DNA of 5,694 nt, from the NCBI GenBank assembly GCA_902761395.1, contig CACWKJ010000063.1, positions 1-5,694 of the forward strand, in the 5' to 3' direction. This document shows, one piece after another, positions 4,736-5,694 of this stretch. How positions within the stretch are numbered: the stretch's first letter is position 1; each line of letters begins with the position of its first letter. The stretch comes from an uncultured Elusimicrobium sp. Its GTDB lineage: Bacteria; Elusimicrobiota; Endomicrobiia; Endomicrobiales; Endomicrobiaceae. Below the pieces are notes generated by a model that did no database searches, was not told the origin of the DNA, and saw nothing but the letters and a program-made list of their open reading frames with translations. A program made the translations under genes and the position numbers.

Positions 4736-5694
4736 ATGGCTTCATTAAAACATAAAACAATTAAAGTTAAAGCAGAAAAAATAGTTTTTCCCGGTAATGT
4801 ATTGTGCAGATGTGAAGACGGTGTAGCTCTTTTTACGGAAGGCCTTTTACCCGAAGAAGAAGCGGAAGTTTTTGTTACAAGAGATAAAAAAACTTACAGA
4901 GAAGCCAAACTTGAAAAAATATTAACACCATCATCTTTAAGAATTGAACCGAAATGTCCTGCATTCGGTAAGTGCGGCGGTTGTTCGTTCGAACATACGG
5001 AGTACAAAAATCAAATACAATTCAAAACGGATTGTGTTAAAGAGCTTTTAAATTTTTTAGATGTAGAAATACCGCCGGCAAAACAAAGTCCCGTACAATG
5101 GAACTACAGAAACAAAATGGAGTTCAGCTTCTATAACGACAAAGATACAGAAACACTGAACTTGGGATTACATTGTAAGGGAAGTTTTTATAAATATTCC
5201 GAGGTTCCGCCATGCTATATTTCTCATGAAGATATTATAAAAGCATGTGAAACAGTAAAAGAGTTTGCAATAAATACAGGCTTAAAAGCATACAACAACA
5301 AATCTCATGAAGGTTTTTTCAGACATCTTGTTCTAAGAAAAGGTGTTAATACCGGCAATTTGCTTGTAAATATCGTTACCAACAAACAAGAAGATATAAA
5401 CAAAAACTTTTTTGACGGCATTGTAAAACAGTTATCATCTTTTTGTTCAAGTATATATTGGACACAAAACTCAAAATTTTCCGATGCGGTTAATGCAGAA
5501 AGTATAACGTTGTTATACGGCAACGAAAACATTACGGAAACTTTAACAGTTGCAGAACAAAAATTTAATTTTTCTGTCGCACCGTTTTCGTTTTTTCAAA
5601 CTAACACAAAAGCAACCGAAGTTTTGTACAACACTGTAATAGAACTTTTACAACCCGACAAACAGGACACTTTACTTGATATGTATTGCGGAAC
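4736..5694 (+). CDS. rlmD: 23S rRNA (uracil-C5)-methyltransferase, RlmD/RumA type, cut by the window end
   Basis: The first 319 residues are present; the C-terminal end, with the remaining SAM-site motifs and the catalytic cysteine, lies outside the window. The family methylates C5 of specific uracils in 23S rRNA using S-adenosylmethionine; E. coli RlmD acts on U1939. A TRAM RNA-binding domain (about 8-65) includes the strand VALFTEGLLPEEEAEVFV. CPAFGKCGGC supplies Cys74, Cys80 and Cys83, and Cys160 (in VPPCYI) is the probable fourth 4Fe-4S ligand. The spacing is close to that of E. coli RlmD (Cys81, 87, 90, 162). NYRNKMEFSF (123-132) opens the central region, FSFFQTN (284-290) is the family block, and LLDMYCG at the end is SAM motif I (normally DLYCG). 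The site could differ from U1939, as in RlmC- or RlmCD-type enzymes, so the symbol is tentative. No clear ribosome binding site precedes the ATG (only GGAT at 4725-4728). It follows the beta-barrel gene by 25 nt without a terminator. Confidence 0.9.
   Translation, partial: MASLKHKTIKVKAEKIVFPGNVLCRCEDGVALFTEGLLPEEEAEVFVTRDKKTYREAKLEKILTPSSLRIEPKCPAFGKCGGCSFEHTEYKNQIQFKTDCVKELLNFLDVEIPPAKQSPVQWNYRNKMEFSFYNDKDTETLNLGLHCKGSFYKYSEVPPCYISHEDIIKACETVKEFAINTGLKAYNNKSHEGFFRHLVLRKGVNTGNLLVNIVTNKQEDINKNFFDGIVKQLSSFCSSIYWTQNSKFSDAVNAESITLLYGNENITETLTVAEQKFNFSVAPFSFFQTNTKATEVLYNTVIELLQPDKQDTLLDMYCG

Noticed and set aside
5305..5532. Open frame on the - strand inside rlmD
   Set aside because: The + strand frame gives a continuous RlmD protein with its expected motifs, so this is a shadow.

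Overview
The window is strongly AT-rich and gene-dense. It carries two outer-envelope signatures: a lipoprotein with a clear lipobox, and a signal-peptide protein ending in a phenylalanine like an outer-membrane beta-barrel. This points to a low-GC diderm bacterium. The three redox flavoproteins with cysteine clusters, plus an Fe-S rRNA methyltransferase, fit an anaerobic lifestyle. The lineage cannot be fixed from this sequence; Elusimicrobiota (Endomicrobium-like), Brachyspira-like spirochaetes and Fusobacteria are all conceivable. Where a ribosome binding site is clear it is AAAGGAG, AAGGAG or GGAG, usually 5-6 nt before ATG.

Layout. (1) Positions 2-1150, + strand: the 3' part of an unrecognised gene whose central charged coil follows a segment resembling the end of LPP20-type domains, then an LPP20-like lipoprotein. 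Both end at a strong hairpin terminator (1171-1209) that works in both directions. (2) Positions 1233-3104, - strand: three flavoenzyme genes in one direction, read from 3104 downwards. They are an Isf-like NAD(P)H/FMN flavoprotein with a cysteine cluster, a nitroreductase, and a second Isf-like flavoprotein, ending at the shared terminator. (3) Positions 3105-3184: a divergent intergenic region that should hold promoters for both directions. (4) Positions 3185-5694, + strand: a free-standing C-terminal (cytoplasmic) domain of a cation diffusion facilitator (CDF), then the DNA repair methyltransferase ogt, an outer-membrane beta-barrel-like protein, and the 5' part of rlmD, a 23S rRNA uracil-C5 methyltransferase cut by the window end.

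The most striking observation is in the 3185-3455 gene, which is too small to be noticed as an ordinary ORF. Its two halves read as one 87-residue CDF C-terminal domain if one copy of a perfect 7-bp tandem duplication (within 3332-3348) is removed. As it stands, translation stops at 3350-3352. The domain has its own ribosome binding site and an in-frame stop just upstream, so no transporter membrane domain precedes it. The duplication itself creates an ATG in the frame of the second half, which ends 2 nt before ogt. A coupled restart is therefore possible. The three-gene flavoprotein cluster is the other functional unit worth attention. No tRNA, rRNA, CRISPR array, insertion sequence or integrase is visible.
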